The notes under the pieces were generated by a model. It was not told where the DNA came from. It searched no databases and was given only the letters and a program-made list of their open reading frames with translations. Below, one piece after another: positions 29,785 through 39,768 of a stretch of DNA of 64,000 bases. Source of the DNA: Bacteroidales bacterium (GTDB taxonomy: Bacteria > Bacteroidota > Bacteroidia > Bacteroidales > JAADJA01). The first letter of the stretch is position 1. Each line of letters opens with the position of its first letter. A program made the translations under genes and the position numbers. The DNA is taken from positions 209,972-273,971 of the forward strand of contig JAIOZL010000003.1 of NCBI GenBank assembly GCA_021740645.1, written 5' to 3'.

Positions 29785-31092
29785 CTATCGGGATATGTCA
29801 TTTAATAACCTGGCAATATCACCGGCTAGTTTTTTCCTTGAAAATTTTTCTATTTCAGCACGATCAGGATCGTAAAATATGCTGGCCTTGCAAAATTCGT
29901 TGTACAATTTTTCCATGCCTTCTTTAATTTTGTCCCGGTCATTAAATCCTGCGATATAACCTGTTTGGGTTTTAATAATAATCTCAGCTGTATCGCCGTC
30001 GATTGGTCCAATACAGAAAATTGGTTTTTCGAGTGCAAGGTATTCAAATAACTTACCCGGGATTATTCCATCCACATTAGGTGTATTATTTAAGGGCAAT
30101 AACAGCAATGTGGAAATTGCCGCCTCAGTCATAAGCTCATTGTGTGGAAGATAAGGCACAAAAGTGGTGTTCTCCAATAATTGATTTTCTTTCAACGACG
30201 CCGTTACACTATAATCCACGGGCCCGATCAAATTAATTGAAAGACGGGATTGAAACTTCTTATCCAGGCACATTTCCTTTAGCACCGACCAAAATACATG
30301 AGGGTTACGGTCTTTATTCATCGAACCGATATGAGTGATCGTAAATTGATTGGTCGGGATTTTTCCTTTATCCTGTGAAACAAAATCGTCAGGATCATAG
30401 CCATTTGTGATCACTTCCACAGGTTTCGAACCTATTTGGAATAAATCCTCTGCCCAATTTTTACTTACGGTAACAATTTTATCTGCTTTAGATAAAACCT
30501 GCTTTTCCAGTTTTTTATGTTTTTTATCTGAAGATCTGGTTAACATCAACTGATGGTAAAAATCTATATTGGTCCAGGGATCCCTGAAGTCGGCTAGCCA
30601 TGGGAGATTGATTTTTTTCTTTAATCCCAAAGCAATCAAATGCATGCTATGAGGAGGGCCGGTACTGACCATGGCATCTACAGGATTTTTTTCAAGATAA
30701 CCTGCTAAATATTTGACCGAAGGTTTTATCCAAAACTTTCTTGCATCCGGGATAAATAAATTGCCTCGAATCCACACAGCAATTTTCTCAGTAAATGAGA
30801 TGGTCTTATTTTCAGAAAGAAATCCAGACTTAATTTTATCTTCCTTTTTCCTTCCAACAAACTTCTTATATGCGCCATAAGGTTCCCAAACTTTTGTATT
30901 AATTACCGCTAGGTTTCCAGGTATATCTTTAAAAAGAGAAGGGTCATTTGCAGGAGATTCAGGATTTTCAGGTGTATATACAATTGGCTCCCAGTTGTAA
31001 CTCCTAAGATACTTTACAAATTTAAGCCAGCGTTGTACTCCTGCCCCCCCTGAGGGTGGCCAATAATATGTAATGACCAGGACCTTTTTCAT
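29785..31092 (-). CDS. Glycosyltransferase (GT4-like)
   Basis: This is a 435-residue protein starting MKKVLVITYYWPPSGGAGVQRWLKF, the usual opening of a Bacteroidota GT4 subgroup with the GGAGVQR acceptor loop. The C-terminal half contains ITHIGSMNKDRNP and PGKLFEYLALEKPIFCIGP, the nucleotide-sugar binding part. It should add a sugar to a surface glycan. The ATG overlaps the upstream YfhO stop by 1 nt (TGATG), showing translational coupling. Confidence 0.88.
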   Translation of the reverse strand: MKKVLVITYYWPPSGGAGVQRWLKFVKYLRSYNWEPIVYTPENPESPANDPSLFKDIPGNLAVINTKVWEPYGAYKKFVGRKKEDKIKSGFLSENKTISFTEKIAVWIRGNLFIPDARKFWIKPSVKYLAGYLEKNPVDAMVSTGPPHSMHLIALGLKKKINLPWLADFRDPWTNIDFYHQLMLTRSSDKKHKKLEKQVLSKADKIVTVSKNWAEDLFQIGSKPVEVITNGYDPDDFVSQDKGKIPTNQFTITHIGSMNKDRNPHVFWSVLKEMCLDKKFQSRLSINLIGPVDYSVTASLKENQLLENTTFVPYLPHNELMTEAAISTLLLLPLNNTPNVDGIIPGKLFEYLALEKPIFCIGPIDGDTAEIIIKTQTGYIAGFNDRDKIKEGMEKLYNEFCKASIFYDPDRAEIEKFSRKKLAGDIARLLNDISR

Positions 31093-33527
31093 CAGGATTT
31101 TTTCAGAAAATTCCTTACCTCAAAGGCCACATAGCCCAGAACCATCAATATTAAAAGTAAGGATGAAGCCAATGAAATTTTTTCTCCTACATAATATACT
31201 TTAGGTTCGAACTTAAACTCTACCATATGTTTACCGGCAGGAAGAATCATTCCCCTTAAAACATAATCTACCCTGAAATGCGGAATTAATTCCCCATCCA
31301 CATAAGCATTCCAGCCCTTTTCGTAATAAATTTCAGAAAAAACGGTCAGCTGGTCTTTGGTCGTATTACTTTGGTAAACCAGTTTATTCGGCGCGTATTC
31401 TATCAACTTTATTTGTCCGGTTGAATCGCGGCCCGGAGTATAATTTTCAATAAACGATTTGAAACGTTTATCAATTACAGCCACGTCAGCAGGTTTAATT
31501 TCTCCTACTTTTTCGAGTTCTTCATCTGCATTATCCACAAGGAGATAATCATTTACAAACCAAGCATTACCAAGTGCTTCCATATTTGGCACAGCAACTG
31601 GTTTTTTATCTTTACCAGGCTGAATAAAATATTTTGTATTCAGCATATTTAAAATTTCCATATTAAAACCAGCCCCGACATGATGGTCGTACAATTCCTG
31701 GTATCGGCGCAATTTAGCCCCATGATACCCACCAATGGATTTATGGAAATAGGAGGTCTGCGCATCTTTGAAAGGATCAGACATCACATTTAATACCCGG
31801 TAGTTGGGATCGGTATCTTTTAATATAAACTCATCTGCCAATGATTTTGTAAAAGGTTTTTCCATGGAAGACTTTTTAATAAAATCACTTTCGTCGACAT
31901 ACCGCCTGTCAACCGGCCACATATCTATTACGGCAATAAGAATAATTAAGGCTAACAAATAACTCTTTTTCAGTTTTCCGCTAACATATGCCCAAATTCC
32001 TCCGGCGGTGATCAAAATAAATGATAATGACCTGAGAGCATCCAAACGCATGAGTTTACCGCGATCAAGGATGATGGCATCTAAAAGCCATTCAGGATAG
32101 CCCTGCTTATACTGAATATCATTCGGGCTGGTAAAGTCAAAGAAAATTCCGGGCAGGAGGGCAAATATCAAGCAAAATCCACCCACGATATACAAAGCAT
32201 ATGTGAGATTTTTTAATATGGATTTTTTATCAATTGAAGATTTAAAGATTTCATTTAAAGCCACGAAGGCTAGTATTGGCATCGCCACCTCTGCAATTAC
32301 AAGGGTCATGGATACAGCCCTGAATTTATTGTAGCCGGGAAAATAATCGAGAAACAGATTGGTTAACAATGGGAAATTTTTTCCCCAGGCCAGCATAATA
32401 GAAAGTAAGGTAGCCAAAAGTAACCACCATTTAAACCGACCTTTTATAGCAAAAAGTCCAAACACAAACATAAACACTACAATAGCACCAACATACACAG
32501 GCCCTGATGTAAAGGGTTGGGTTCCCCAGTAGGTTGGCATAGCTTTGATATATTCTTTAGCTTGTTTCGGTGGAATATTGTTTTGGATCAATGCATCGTA
32601 AACATGAGAACTTTCTGAAAGTTTTGCCTGGGAAGCTCCTCCGTGAAAATTAGGGATAAGCAAGGTTCCTGTTTCTGCAATCCCATAACTCCATTGCGTA
32701 GCATAATCTTTATCCAGGCCTGAGGTCCGGTTTTCTTTTTCACTTGTAAGCTCCGACTTACCCCGTATGGTATATTTACCATATTCCCAGGTCGCCCAGA
32801 GATTAGTGATATTGGTGAGCAAGGCAATCAATACTGCAACAAATAAAATTCCCGTAGCTTTCGAAAAATGCAGGTAGTGTTTTGATTTAACAGCTTCATA
32901 CAGTTCAAGGATTCCCAGGACAAGGACCAACATCATTAGGTAATAGGTCATTTGCGGATGTCCTGCCCTGATCTGCAAGGCCATAAATAAAAGAGTAATC
33001 ACTCCTCCAAGTAAATACTTCCCCCGGTATGTAAGAATTATCCCTGCTAATGCCGGAGCCATATACCCAATGGCATGGGCCTTTGAATTATGTCCGGCTT
33101 CGAGGATGATAAAAAAGTAAGAAGAAAAACCATAAATAATTGCCCCAGCAATACTTAACCACGGATTCACGCCCAGTGCCACGAGCAAAATAAAAAATCC
33201 GATCATATACAAAAACACCATATCTGCCGGACGTGGCAGCCCAAGTCTTAGAAGTGAATCGATATACTGAACAAGGTTTTTTTTATACTGAACAGAAATC
33301 TGATAAGCCGGCATTCCACTGAACATGGAATTGGTCCAAAGGGCTTCCTGCCCTGTAGCTTCACGAAAATCAACGATCTCTTTTGCCATTCCTTTGTGCC
33401 GGATAATATCATCCTGCCTTAATACTTTTCCTTCAAACAAAGGACTGAAATAAGCCATGGTTAAACCCAAAAAAATCAGGACGGCCACAACAAAAGGAAG
33501 TAGTTTTTTAAATTGAATATTTTTCAT
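31092..33527 (-). CDS. YfhO family membrane protein
   Basis: This is an 811-residue protein with about 12-14 membrane helices and a large soluble C-terminal region. The first part carries the family pattern (LRQDDIIRHKGMAKEIVDFR ... WTNSMFSGMPAYQ), and GFSSYFFIILEAGHNSKAHAIGYMAP follows. YfhO proteins are GT-C-like; Gram-positive members help glycosylate lipoteichoic acid, while the role in Bacteroidota is not known. It is followed by a coupled glycosyltransferase and preceded by a DUF4834 gene, a common Bacteroidota set. Confidence 0.85.
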   Translation of the reverse strand: MKNIQFKKLLPFVVAVLIFLGLTMAYFSPLFEGKVLRQDDIIRHKGMAKEIVDFREATGQEALWTNSMFSGMPAYQISVQYKKNLVQYIDSLLRLGLPRPADMVFLYMIGFFILLVALGVNPWLSIAGAIIYGFSSYFFIILEAGHNSKAHAIGYMAPALAGIILTYRGKYLLGGVITLLFMALQIRAGHPQMTYYLMMLVLVLGILELYEAVKSKHYLHFSKATGILFVAVLIALLTNITNLWATWEYGKYTIRGKSELTSEKENRTSGLDKDYATQWSYGIAETGTLLIPNFHGGASQAKLSESSHVYDALIQNNIPPKQAKEYIKAMPTYWGTQPFTSGPVYVGAIVVFMFVFGLFAIKGRFKWWLLLATLLSIMLAWGKNFPLLTNLFLDYFPGYNKFRAVSMTLVIAEVAMPILAFVALNEIFKSSIDKKSILKNLTYALYIVGGFCLIFALLPGIFFDFTSPNDIQYKQGYPEWLLDAIILDRGKLMRLDALRSLSFILITAGGIWAYVSGKLKKSYLLALIILIAVIDMWPVDRRYVDESDFIKKSSMEKPFTKSLADEFILKDTDPNYRVLNVMSDPFKDAQTSYFHKSIGGYHGAKLRRYQELYDHHVGAGFNMEILNMLNTKYFIQPGKDKKPVAVPNMEALGNAWFVNDYLLVDNADEELEKVGEIKPADVAVIDKRFKSFIENYTPGRDSTGQIKLIEYAPNKLVYQSNTTKDQLTVFSEIYYEKGWNAYVDGELIPHFRVDYVLRGMILPAGKHMVEFKFEPKVYYVGEKISLASSLLLILMVLGYVAFEVRNFLKKS

Positions 33528-33545
33528 GTGAAAATAATTTTATTT

Positions 33546-33788
33546 CTATTCATCCACTTCTTCATAATCCACATACTCACCCAGGCTATCTGTCTGACTT
33601 TTCTTTTTAGGAGCAGTTTCAATGGTTATTTCCCCTTCCTTTTTTTGGGCAGGTTTTCCTTGCTTTTCAAAATTTGTTATCGTTTTGCGAATAAAGTACC
33701 TGGCAATTAAAGGCATTATATACCTCATGAACAATTTTGCAAGGTAATAAATCAGAACGATGATTAAAATTGTGCGAAGAAGTTGCAT
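33546..33788 (-). CDS. DUF4834 family small membrane protein
   Basis: This is an 80-residue protein with one N-terminal membrane helix (about 5-22), a short basic stretch and an acidic C-terminal tail (EYVDYEEVDE). It fits DUF4834, a Bacteroidota family of unknown function. It lies 18 nt upstream of the YfhO gene and is probably in the same transcript. Confidence 0.7.
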   Translation of the reverse strand: MQLLRTILIIVLIYYLAKLFMRYIMPLIARYFIRKTITNFEKQGKPAQKKEGEITIETAPKKKSQTDSLGEYVDYEEVDE

Positions 33789-33857
33789 ATGTGCAATGGA
33801 ATTCTGTTATTTTTAAATTACAAATTTATTACAATTCCTGAATATTCCGCCGAAAAA

Positions 33858-33887
33858 CAAAAAGGAGATAATGAACATTATCTCCTT
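33858..33887 (-). terminator. Terminator of rpmH
   Basis: A perfect 12-bp stem AAGGAGATAATG (33862-33873) with its complement (33876-33887) and an AA loop is followed on the minus strand by TTTTGTTTTT. It lies 27 nt after the rpmH stop. Confidence 0.85.
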
Positions 33888-33913
33888 GTATATTATTGTC
33901 CTAAAAAAGGGAT

Positions 33914-34072
33914 CTATCTTTTATCCAGATTTTCGTCAGAAACAGTTAATTTTTTGCGGCCTTTGGCTCTTCTTTGTGCAAGTACCTTGCGCCCGTTTTT
34001 AGTAGCCATTCTGGCCCTAAAACCATGCTTGTTGGCTCTTTTTCTTCTCGATGGTTGAAATGTACGCTTCAT
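33914..34072 (-). CDS. rpmH: 50S ribosomal protein L34
   Basis: This is a 52-residue, highly basic protein. The reading begins [20 protein letters not shown], continues [20 protein letters not shown] and ends [12 protein letters not shown], which is L34 with only small changes. L34 is a component of the large ribosomal subunit. The gene stands alone between a DUF4834 gene and a histidine kinase, without the rnpA or dnaA neighbours found in many other phyla. Promoter and terminator are both evident. Confidence 0.98.
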   Translation of the reverse strand: MKRTFQPSRRKRANKHGFRARMATKNGRKVLAQRRAKGRKKLTVSDENLDKR

Positions 34073-34095
34073 TGTCTACTTAATTTTTGGGAGTG

Positions 34096-34127
34096 CAAAA
34101 GTAGGGTTATTTTTATTATATGCAAAA
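34096..34127 (-). promoter_or_regulatory. Promoter of rpmH
   Basis: On the minus strand TTTTG (34123-34127) is followed by 19 nt and TACTTTTG (34096-34103), an excellent match to the Bacteroidota -33/-7 consensus. Transcription would start about 17 nt before the ATG at 34072. It is the clearest promoter in the window. Confidence 0.75.
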
Positions 34128-34162
34128 CTATTTTTCATTTTTTTAAAATAAATTATCCTCTG

Positions 34163-36088
34163 TTAAGCCAGGGGTACCCGAACAGTTGCAACTGTTCCAC
34201 TCCCGGGGCTAGGTTCGTAATTGATCTCCCCGTTTACGGTATCAATCCGGCTGGCAATATTCAACAACCCTATGCCATCTCTCTTTTCTTCAGGTTTAAA
34301 GCCTTTTCCGTTATCTTCAAGAATCAGTACCAGGTTATTGTTATTCCGCAGAAGTTGTACCGAGACAAATTTTGCCCCTGAATGTTTCACCACATTGTTT
34401 ATTAGCTCCTGGCAAATCCGGTAAATAGAAAGTTCAATTTTTTCATTAAAACGTCCTTCTGCTTTGAAGTTTTCAAACCGATATTCAATATCCGAATATT
34501 TTAAGCTTTTTGCCAGTAAATCCTCAATGGCTAAAATCAGTCCGTTAGTGCTTAAAGTTTTAGGCATCATTTGATGAGAAATGTTCCGGACTTCATCTGC
34601 TGCCTGGTCAAGTGTTTGGGTAATTTCGTTCAGTTTTTCGGCAGTTTCGCCCTCTACTTCCTTCATAATGGCTTGCCATGAAAGTTTTAAGCCACCTAAT
34701 TGCTGAGCCACACCATCATGTAATTCCCTGGCAATTCTTTTCCGTTCATTTTCCTCCACCTCAATAGAAGCATCGAGTAATTTTTTACGGTACTTGTTTT
34801 TTTCTGCTTCTAATCTGGCTTTCTGTTGTAAATGTTTCCTACCGATCAAAAGCGTTGAGAAGAGAATGACAATAATTATTCCTCCAATTGCAGCCAGAAT
34901 AATGGCCCGTTGCCTCCGCAATTTTAATTGGTTAACCTCATCCTGAATGGACAGTATTTCTATTTGCTGTTCCTTTTTTTCCGTATCGTATTTGGTTTGG
35001 AGCTCTGAAAATTGCTTATACTTTTCAATGTTGTAAATAGAGTCTCGGGTATCGTATTGTTTGATTTTATATTGATAGGCCAGTCCGAATTTACCCAATT
35101 GAGCATAAAGGCCGGCCATTCCACGGTAACATTGGTGCTCCAGCTGAATTATGTCCGAATCAATGGCAATAGCCAGGGCTTGCTTATAAAGTCTTTCGGC
35201 TTCTTTATATTCCCCAGTTTCTGTATAAATATTTGCCAGATTAGCTGAAGCAACAGCCTGTGTATGGAGGTCTCCTGTCTTATTGGTTAAATCAATCGCC
35301 TGAAGATAATAGGATATGCCGTTTTTCAAATCACCGCGCTTGCGATAAAGCTGGCCAAGATTAAGTAAAACAGTGGCAATATTAAAGTTATCTTCAACTT
35401 CAACAAACAAATTCAGGGATTTAATAAGGTTATCAATAGCCAGGCTGTCCTGCTTTATCTCCTGGTAACAAAGTGCAAGGCTCCCATAAGTTGTGGCCAA
35501 TCCATAGGTATAATTATATCTTTTAAAAATCTCCAATGCCTTGTTATTATATTCTATGGCTTTATCTATTTCATGATTTTCATAATACACCCTGGCAAGA
35601 TTAGTATAACCCTGCGACATGTGGATACTATCGTAGTTACGTTCATAATAGGCAATAGACAAAAGCTGATGTTTTACTGCAAGGTCAAATTTTCCCTGCT
35701 CCTGGTAAACCGCACCTATCTTATTGTCAGAAGCAGCTATAAGTTCAGCTTTATCCTCCTTTTCCCTGATCCTTCTGGAATCTATAAATAAGGACAATGC
35801 TGAATCATAATCCGATTTCCTGAAGTAAACAGTACCCAGGTCGTTATATACCTGTGCGATAAGCAAAGAGTCGCCGATTTCTTTTGAAAGCGCTAAAGCG
35901 CTTAGCCCAAATTCTTCTGCTTTTTGGATATCTATGGTTCCATATAGCCAGCAAAGTTCATTCAACATATTCACCTTATCAGCTCCGGATAAGCCTGGCA
36001 GCAAATTTTCAAGGCTATCAAGTTTTGATTGCTGACCGGTTAAGATCATTGTAAAAAGAATGAAAAACAATAAGAGAAATATCCTCAT
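34163..36088 (-). CDS. TPR-containing sensor histidine kinase (NarL/DegS type)
   Basis: This is a 641-residue protein with a signal peptide (about 1-18). About eight tetratricopeptide repeats run from about 25 to 340, a coiled coil follows to 390, and one membrane helix spans about 393-415. The HisKA_3 dimerisation site is ERKRIARELHDGVAQQLGG, with the phosphorylated His near residue 455. The C-terminal HATPase domain has NNVVKHSGA and EDNGKGF-x-GIGLLNI. The TPR region is likely periplasmic, so it should sense a protein or peptide signal outside the inner membrane. No response regulator gene is adjacent. Confidence 0.9.
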   Translation of the reverse strand: MRIFLLLFFILFTMILTGQQSKLDSLENLLPGLSGADKVNMLNELCWLYGTIDIQKAEEFGLSALALSKEIGDSLLIAQVYNDLGTVYFRKSDYDSALSLFIDSRRIREKEDKAELIAASDNKIGAVYQEQGKFDLAVKHQLLSIAYYERNYDSIHMSQGYTNLARVYYENHEIDKAIEYNNKALEIFKRYNYTYGLATTYGSLALCYQEIKQDSLAIDNLIKSLNLFVEVEDNFNIATVLLNLGQLYRKRGDLKNGISYYLQAIDLTNKTGDLHTQAVASANLANIYTETGEYKEAERLYKQALAIAIDSDIIQLEHQCYRGMAGLYAQLGKFGLAYQYKIKQYDTRDSIYNIEKYKQFSELQTKYDTEKKEQQIEILSIQDEVNQLKLRRQRAIILAAIGGIIIVILFSTLLIGRKHLQQKARLEAEKNKYRKKLLDASIEVEENERKRIARELHDGVAQQLGGLKLSWQAIMKEVEGETAEKLNEITQTLDQAADEVRNISHQMMPKTLSTNGLILAIEDLLAKSLKYSDIEYRFENFKAEGRFNEKIELSIYRICQELINNVVKHSGAKFVSVQLLRNNNNLVLILEDNGKGFKPEEKRDGIGLLNIASRIDTVNGEINYEPSPGSGTVATVRVPLA

Positions 36089-36159
36089 AAAATACTTTTT
36101 GGTAAAATTAATAAATTATAAACTACCTGATTGGTCATGAAAGGTTCCAAAACTTTTCT

Positions 36160-36167
36160 TAGTTTTG
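36160..36167 (+). promoter_or_regulatory. -7 element upstream of the esterase gene
   Basis: TAGTTTTG matches TAnnTTTG and lies 19 nt before the ATG at 36187. A correctly spaced TTG is not present, so this is a partial match. Confidence 0.35.
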
Positions 36168-36186
36168 CGACAAATGAAAATCTAAA

Positions 36187-36693
36187 ATGAGAACACTTTA
36201 CCTCCACGGGCTCGACAGTCATCCTACACCTGAAAAAAACGCCATTATGAAGAAAGCCGGGCTAAAACTTACCGCACTTCATATAAGTTACCGTGAAAAA
36301 CTTGGTGTGTATGAAACCTTAAAGGATACCGCTATTCGTAAAAATATTGAATTTATTATTGGGAGTTCTCTGGGTGGATACCTTGGGAATACACTCGCTG
36401 AAGACCTGGGCCTCCCCTGCCTCCTTTATAATCCGGCAATGCATTATACGGATGTATTTTATTCAAAAATTCCGGTGATAGAAAACTCCAAATGCCCATT
36501 GAGAATGGTTGTCCTTGGGAAAAACGACCCGGCTATAAATCCGCATTTTACAGCGAAAGTTTTTTCTGAAAAAAATGATACGGACATAAACCAAAGAATC
36601 ATAACCTGTCATTGGCTAGAGCATGAAATTGACTTACTCACTTTCGAAGAAATGTTGCATTGGGCGATGTTTCACCTTAAAAGTGCGAAGTAG
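36187..36693 (+). CDS. YqiA/YcfP-like alpha/beta-hydrolase
   Basis: This is a 168-residue small alpha/beta-hydrolase. It begins MRTLYLHGLDSHPTPEKN, with the YLHGL oxyanion strand, and has the nucleophile elbow GSSLGGYLGN. A late Asp in LGKNDPAINP and a His in HWLEHEID complete a plausible triad. Related E. coli YqiA/YcfP proteins are small esterases with poorly known substrates. It stands alone. The following 250 bases before ppdK hold no convincing gene, only a -7-like TAATATTG at 36864-36871. Confidence 0.78.
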   Translation: MRTLYLHGLDSHPTPEKNAIMKKAGLKLTALHISYREKLGVYETLKDTAIRKNIEFIIGSSLGGYLGNTLAEDLGLPCLLYNPAMHYTDVFYSKIPVIENSKCPLRMVVLGKNDPAINPHFTAKVFSEKNDTDINQRIITCHWLEHEIDLLTFEEMLHWAMFHLKSAK

Positions 36694-36946
36694 CTTATTT
36701 TTTAAGCGCTGCCCTATCCACAATTCCAATAATAAATTTCCAGGGAATCTGAAAAGATAGCTTTTCTCAATTTCAATTATAACCTCCTTAGGTTTCATAT
36801 TTTTAATCATTCAAAATTAAGTTAAACTTAAGCTTTTACCGGAAAGCAAACAGGTTTTTTTCGTAATATTGCACCCTCAAACGAATTTTGCTAAAATTCA
36901 TAAAATCAAGTAATAAGTTACTTAATAATATAAAAAATATTTAATT

Positions 36947-39739
36947 ATGGCTAATAAACATGTCTATACTTTTGGAGACAAAAAAGCTGAAGGCAATGCC
37001 TCAATGAAAAATCTTCTCGGTGGTAAAGGTGCTAACCTTGCCGAAATGAACCTTATCGGAGTTCCGGTTCCTCCGGGATTTACAATCACCACTGAAGTTT
37101 GCACTTTATACTATAAAGAAGGCCATGACCAGGTGGTAGAACTTATTAAACCTGAGGTGGAAAATGCAGTGAAAAATGTTGAAAAAATCATGGGCACCAA
37201 ATTTGGCGACAAAGAAAATCCCTGTTTACTCTCTGTTCGTTCAGGTGCCAGGGCTTCAATGCCGGGTATGATGGATACTGTGTTAAACCTGGGCTTAAAT
37301 GATGTAGCTGTAGAGGGAATCGCTAAACGAACAGGAAATGACCGTTTCGCATGGGATTCATACCGCCGGTTTGTGCAAATGTACGGCGATGTGGTGCTGG
37401 AAATGAAACCCGAATCAAAAGAAGATATTGACCCCTTCGAAGAGATTATCGATAAAATGAAAGAAGAAAAAGGGGTTGATCTTGATACGCAACTTACCAC
37501 AGCTGACCTTAAAGAATTGGTTAGAAGGTTTAAGAAGGCAGTTAAAGCAAAAACCGGAAGAGATTTTCCGGACGATCCATGGGAACAATTGTGGGGATCG
37601 GTAATGGCGGTTTTCGGAAGCTGGATGAATGACAGGGCGATATTATACAGGAAATTAAACAACATTCCTGACGAGTGGGGAACTGCAGTAAACGTTCAGG
37701 CCATGGTGTTTGGTAACATGGGTGAAGGTTCAGGTACTGGCGTAGCTTTTACCCGTGATGCCGGAACAGGTGAAGACATTTTCAATGGTGAGTACCTAAT
37801 TAACGCCCAGGGTGAAGATGTGGTGGCAGGGACAAGAACTCCCCAGCAAATTACCCTCGAAGGTTCAAAACGTTGGGCCAAATTAGCCCAGGTTTCTGAA
37901 GAAGAAAGAAAAAACTCCTTTCCATCCCTCGAAGAGGTTATTCCTGCAGTTTACAAGGAATTAGACGATATTCAGCAAAAGCTTGAAGACCACTATTCAG
38001 ATATGCAGGACCTGGAATTTACAATTCAGGACAACAAACTGTGGTTACTCCAAACCCGTAATGGAAAACGCACCGGTGCGGCTATGGTAAAAATTGCCAT
38101 GGATATGTATAAGGCGGGTAAGCTGGATAAATATAAGGCTGTTATGCGTGTTGAGCCCAACAAACTCGACGAACTGCTCCACCCTGTTTTTGATGGCGAT
38201 GCAATTACTGCTGCAAAAGTTGTGGCTAAAGGTTTACCTGCATCACCGGGAGCAGCAACCGGACAGATTGTATTCCATGCGGATGAAGCTGAAGACTGGG
38301 TTGCCGATGGCAAAAAAGTAGTTTTAGTCAGGATTGAAACTTCTCCGGAAGACCTGGCAGGGATGAACGTTGCTGAAGGTATATTAACTGCCCGTGGCGG
38401 GATGACTTCACATGCTGCAGTTGTGGCACGTGGAATGGGAAAATGTTGTGTTTCTGGTGCCGGTTCTGTAAAAATAGATTACAAAGCAAGGACAATTACT
38501 GCTGGAGGAGTAAGCTTTAAGGAAGGGGATTGGATCTCCTTAAATGGAACTACCGGCGAAGTGTATGAAGGACAGATCGGAACAAAAGAAGCGGAGTTGA
38601 GTGGCGATTTTGGAGATCTAATGAAACTTGCTGATAAAATTGCCAGGATGAAAGTCAGGACAAATGCCGACACTCCGCATGACTCGAGAGTAGCAAGAGA
38701 ATTCGGGGCAATTGGTATCGGGCTTTGCCGTACCGAGCATATGTTCTTTGGTGAAGGAAAAATCCAGGCTATGAGAGAAATGATCCTTGCCGAGGATGTT
38801 GAGGGAAGAAAAAAAGCCCTTGAAAAATTACTTCCTATCCAAAGAGAAGACTTTGAAGGGATCTTCGAAGCGATGCATGATCTTCCTGTTACAGTCCGGC
38901 TGTTGGATCCACCTCTTCATGAGTTTGTCCCCCATGATGACAAAGGCCAACAGGAGATGGCTGACCTGATGGGTATTTCACTAAAAGAGGTAAAACAAAA
39001 AGTGGAAGATCTCTCAGAATTTAACCCCATGCTTGGCCACCGTGGCTGCCGCCTGGGTAATACATATCCCGAAATTTCAGAAATGCAGGCAAGGGCAATC
39101 ATCGAAGCGGCCATCAACCTGAAGAAAAAAGGAATTCATGCACATCCTGAGATCATGATCCCTCTGACAGGAACCTATGCAGAAATGAAAATGCAGGAAG
39201 ATATCGTTCGGACCACTGCCGAAAAAGTAATAGAAGAAATGGGCGAACGTGTGGAATACCTTGTAGGTACTATGATAGAGATACCACGTGCCGCTTTAAC
39301 GGCGGATGAGATTGCCAAATCAGCGGAATTCTTCTCCTTTGGAACAAACGACTTAACCCAGATGACCTTTGGTTATTCAAGGGATGACGCCGGTAAATTC
39401 CTGCCTGTTTATTTACAAAAGAATATCCTTAAGGTAGATCCTTTCCAGGCACTGGATCAGGAAGGTGTTGGACAATTGGTTAAGATGGCAGTAAAGAAAG
39501 GCCGGAAAACACGTCCTAACATTAAACTCGGCATCTGTGGTGAGCATGGCGGAGAGCCTTCATCCGTCGAGTTCTGCCACAGGGTTGGCCTACATTATGT
39601 AAGTTGTTCGCCCTTCCGAGTACCTATTGCACGATTAGCTGCTGCACAGGCTGTGGCCCGTAAAAAAGTTGAAAAAGCCGCTAAGAAAGCAGTAAAAAAA
39701 ACATCAAAAAAAGACAAGAAAGCAAGTAAGAAGAAATAG
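36947..39739 (+). CDS. ppdK: Pyruvate, phosphate dikinase
   Basis: This 930-residue enzyme interconverts pyruvate + ATP + Pi and PEP + AMP + PPi. The ATP-grasp N-terminal domain (GGKGANLAEM ... LSVRSGARASMPGMMDTVLNLG) is followed by the phospho-His domain with GGMTSHAAVVARGMG, His near residue 489, and the PEP/pyruvate barrel with the catalytic Cys in GICGEHGGEP near residue 864. The last 27 or so residues are a Lys-rich tail (AAKKAVKKTSKKDKKASKKK) that is not part of the catalytic fold. With pckA downstream it forms a PEP-pyruvate-oxaloacetate node. A terminator follows, so pckA has its own promoter. Confidence 0.97.
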   Translation: MANKHVYTFGDKKAEGNASMKNLLGGKGANLAEMNLIGVPVPPGFTITTEVCTLYYKEGHDQVVELIKPEVENAVKNVEKIMGTKFGDKENPCLLSVRSGARASMPGMMDTVLNLGLNDVAVEGIAKRTGNDRFAWDSYRRFVQMYGDVVLEMKPESKEDIDPFEEIIDKMKEEKGVDLDTQLTTADLKELVRRFKKAVKAKTGRDFPDDPWEQLWGSVMAVFGSWMNDRAILYRKLNNIPDEWGTAVNVQAMVFGNMGEGSGTGVAFTRDAGTGEDIFNGEYLINAQGEDVVAGTRTPQQITLEGSKRWAKLAQVSEEERKNSFPSLEEVIPAVYKELDDIQQKLEDHYSDMQDLEFTIQDNKLWLLQTRNGKRTGAAMVKIAMDMYKAGKLDKYKAVMRVEPNKLDELLHPVFDGDAITAAKVVAKGLPASPGAATGQIVFHADEAEDWVADGKKVVLVRIETSPEDLAGMNVAEGILTARGGMTSHAAVVARGMGKCCVSGAGSVKIDYKARTITAGGVSFKEGDWISLNGTTGEVYEGQIGTKEAELSGDFGDLMKLADKIARMKVRTNADTPHDSRVAREFGAIGIGLCRTEHMFFGEGKIQAMREMILAEDVEGRKKALEKLLPIQREDFEGIFEAMHDLPVTVRLLDPPLHEFVPHDDKGQQEMADLMGISLKEVKQKVEDLSEFNPMLGHRGCRLGNTYPEISEMQARAIIEAAINLKKKGIHAHPEIMIPLTGTYAEMKMQEDIVRTTAEKVIEEMGERVEYLVGTMIEIPRAALTADEIAKSAEFFSFGTNDLTQMTFGYSRDDAGKFLPVYLQKNILKVDPFQALDQEGVGQLVKMAVKKGRKTRPNIKLGICGEHGGEPSSVEFCHRVGLHYVSCSPFRVPIARLAAAQAVARKKVEKAAKKAVKKTSKKDKKASKKK

Positions 39740-39768
39740 GCTTCTTTTTGAATTTCTTTCGCGATAGG

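Noticed and set aside
36690..36798. Short minus-strand frame between the esterase gene and ppdK (begins MKPKEVIIEIEK)
   Set aside because: It runs on into the antisense of the esterase gene, and a natural-looking end (IVDRAALKK) is in another frame. It is either a decayed gene fragment or chance; the evidence is too weak for a gene call.
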